Assembly: GCA_023393095.1 (NCBI GenBank)
Contig: JAEWMT010000002.1
Location: 27,473 to 91,472, forward strand
Length of the DNA stretch: 64,000 bases
Direction of reading: 5' to 3'
From: Bacillota bacterium
Lineage (GTDB): Bacteria; Bacillota; Clostridia; Lachnospirales; Lachnospiraceae
In this document: positions 63,398 to 64,000 of the stretch, piece after piece
How the letters are laid out: each line of letters starts with the position of its first letter
How positions within the stretch are numbered: position 1 is the first letter of the stretch
Notes under the pieces: generated by a model
Databases searched by the model: none
What the model saw: the letters and a program-made list of their open reading frames with translations, nothing else
Told to the model about the DNA's origin: nothing
Position numbers and translations under genes: made by a program

Positions 63398-64000
63398 TTA
63401 CTCTTTATTATAAGTATCAATCTTTTTCATAATAACCGAAGCGATGTCCTCAGCTGATTTTTCACCTTCAAAGAATGGTCCGATCTCCTTGGAAATAATA
63501 TGAAAAATTGTTGTATCATACTGTACTGGAGTTTTTAATTCCTCTATTATTTTAGTCAATTTTCTTAATTCTATTGGACTTACAGGATATACTTGTTCAA
63601 CTGAAAAATCAGTCTCTGGATCATAAGCTTGAGCAGCTGGAGCACGAGTATCTCCATTTATAAATTGCCATCTAATATTAAGATTTCCCCACATATTAAG
63701 TGCATTTTTATTAAGCGGAATACCTTTATCTGTATTTCTATTTTGCACCTTTTCTGATAATAGAATCTTAATAAAATCATTTGCCAAATCCTTATTCTTA
63801 CTTTTTTTATTAACACCTACTAAGCAATATGGCTGAAATGAGTTTCTGGCCGACCGGAATTCTAATCCATTGGAAGGAGCCAATGCTGTTGCTGTTGTAT
63901 GCCCTAATACATAACTTGAAAGTAACAGGGTATCCATATTAGAAATATTGGTAATCATTAACTGACTTCTTTCCTGTTTATATTCGAGAAAGCAGTCTCC
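63398..64000 (-). CDS. Extracellular solute-binding protein, C-terminal part (5' end off window)
   Basis: The frame is open to the window edge, giving 200 residues of C-terminal sequence. It includes the stretch SFQPYCLVGVNKKSKNKDLANDFIKILLSEKVQNRNTDKGIPLNKNAL, a pattern typical of family 1 (sugar-type) binding proteins, and ends in a helical region KSAEDIASVIMKKIDTYNKE. The lipobox and ligand residues lie outside. It is the probable substrate receptor for the two permeases. The ligand cannot be inferred; the neighbouring adaptor hints at something other than simple sugar uptake. Confidence 0.82.
   Translation of the reverse strand, partial: GDCFLEYKQERSQLMITNISNMDTLLLSSYVLGHTTATALAPSNGLEFRSARNSFQPYCLVGVNKKSKNKDLANDFIKILLSEKVQNRNTDKGIPLNKNALNMWGNLNIRWQFINGDTRAPAAQAYDPETDFSVEQVYPVSPIELRKLTKIIEELKTPVQYDTTIFHIISKEIGPFFEGEKSAEDIASVIMKKIDTYNKE

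Noticed and set aside
1..64000. CRISPR array, prophage, IS transposase, tRNA or rRNA genes
   Set aside because: No regularly spaced direct repeats, no integrase or transposase motifs, and no tRNA-like cloverleaf or rRNA sequence was seen on either strand.

Overview
The window reads as a chromosomal core segment from an AT-rich, spore-forming, Gram-positive anaerobe of the Clostridia, most like the Lachnospiraceae. I infer this from three things: the sporulation genes spoIIGA, sigE and sigG lie directly downstream of ftsZ; MurE carries the DNPR motif typical of meso-diaminopimelate ligases; and gene order is mainly Firmicute (dcw cluster, and priA-def-fmt-rsmB-rlmN-prpC-prkC-rsgA-rpe-thiN). 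I saw no rRNA, tRNA, CRISPR array, prophage or transposase gene. The species cannot be named from the sequence alone. Almost all genes lie on the minus strand; only ylmC/ymxH, nrdR and argG are on the plus strand.

Layout. 1-6.2 kb: a comM/yifB ATPase cut by the window edge, ylmC/ymxH, nrdR, a padR-DUF1700 pair, a secreted DUF3298-like protein, a zinc-ribbon protein and a YbhN-like flippase. 6.7-8.3 kb: a LytTR/GHKL two-component system. 8.5-25.5 kb (transcribed right to left): mraZ-rsmH-ftsL-pbp-spoVD-mraY-murD-ftsW-murA-divIB-ftsZ, then spoIIGA-sigE-sigG. This is a division and wall cluster joined to the mother-cell and forespore sigma genes. 25.7-41.2 kb: lgt, ychF, thiN, rpe, rsgA, prkC, prpC, rlmN, rsmB, yugP, fmt, def and priA, a translation-maturation and Ser/Thr-kinase block. 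41.5-52 kb: murE, phzF-like, DUF434, then a compact comEA-RR-HK-GerMN-comEC operon and a small DMT transporter. 52.3-58.7 kb: GNAT-argJ-argB-argD, maf and a separate plus-strand argG. 58.9-64 kb: an unusual group with a sugar-type binding protein (cut by the window edge), two sugar-type permeases, an HlyD-like adaptor and a MacB-like membrane protein, with no ATPase in view.

Two kinds of structure are not explained by genes. First, several operon gaps are filled almost completely by 150-280 bp palindromes (26693-26874, 28009-28262, 29749-29930, 41276-41556, 58726-58873). Those at 28009 and 41276, plus a 55 bp miniature at 1847, share terminal sequence, and the one at 28009 is flanked by a perfect 6 bp direct repeat, as expected of a non-autonomous mobile element. 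Second, the leaders of ylmC and murD share a 44-46 nt block ending in the ribosome binding site. Each is preceded by a hairpin of unrelated sequence, and a weaker version precedes argG. This may be an undescribed structured 5' leader.

Other points: four AAGTGG boxes in helical phase (offsets 0, 10, 20, 41 bp) after the mraZ promoter, matching known MraZ operators; tandemly duplicated 3' ends of ftsZ and spoVD; and a KTA instead of KTG motif in SpoVD. Several genes clearly use TTG or GTG starts (ftsZ, spoIIGA, prpC, rsgA, rsmB). Starts were set by ribosome binding sites, so many differ from the longest open frame.
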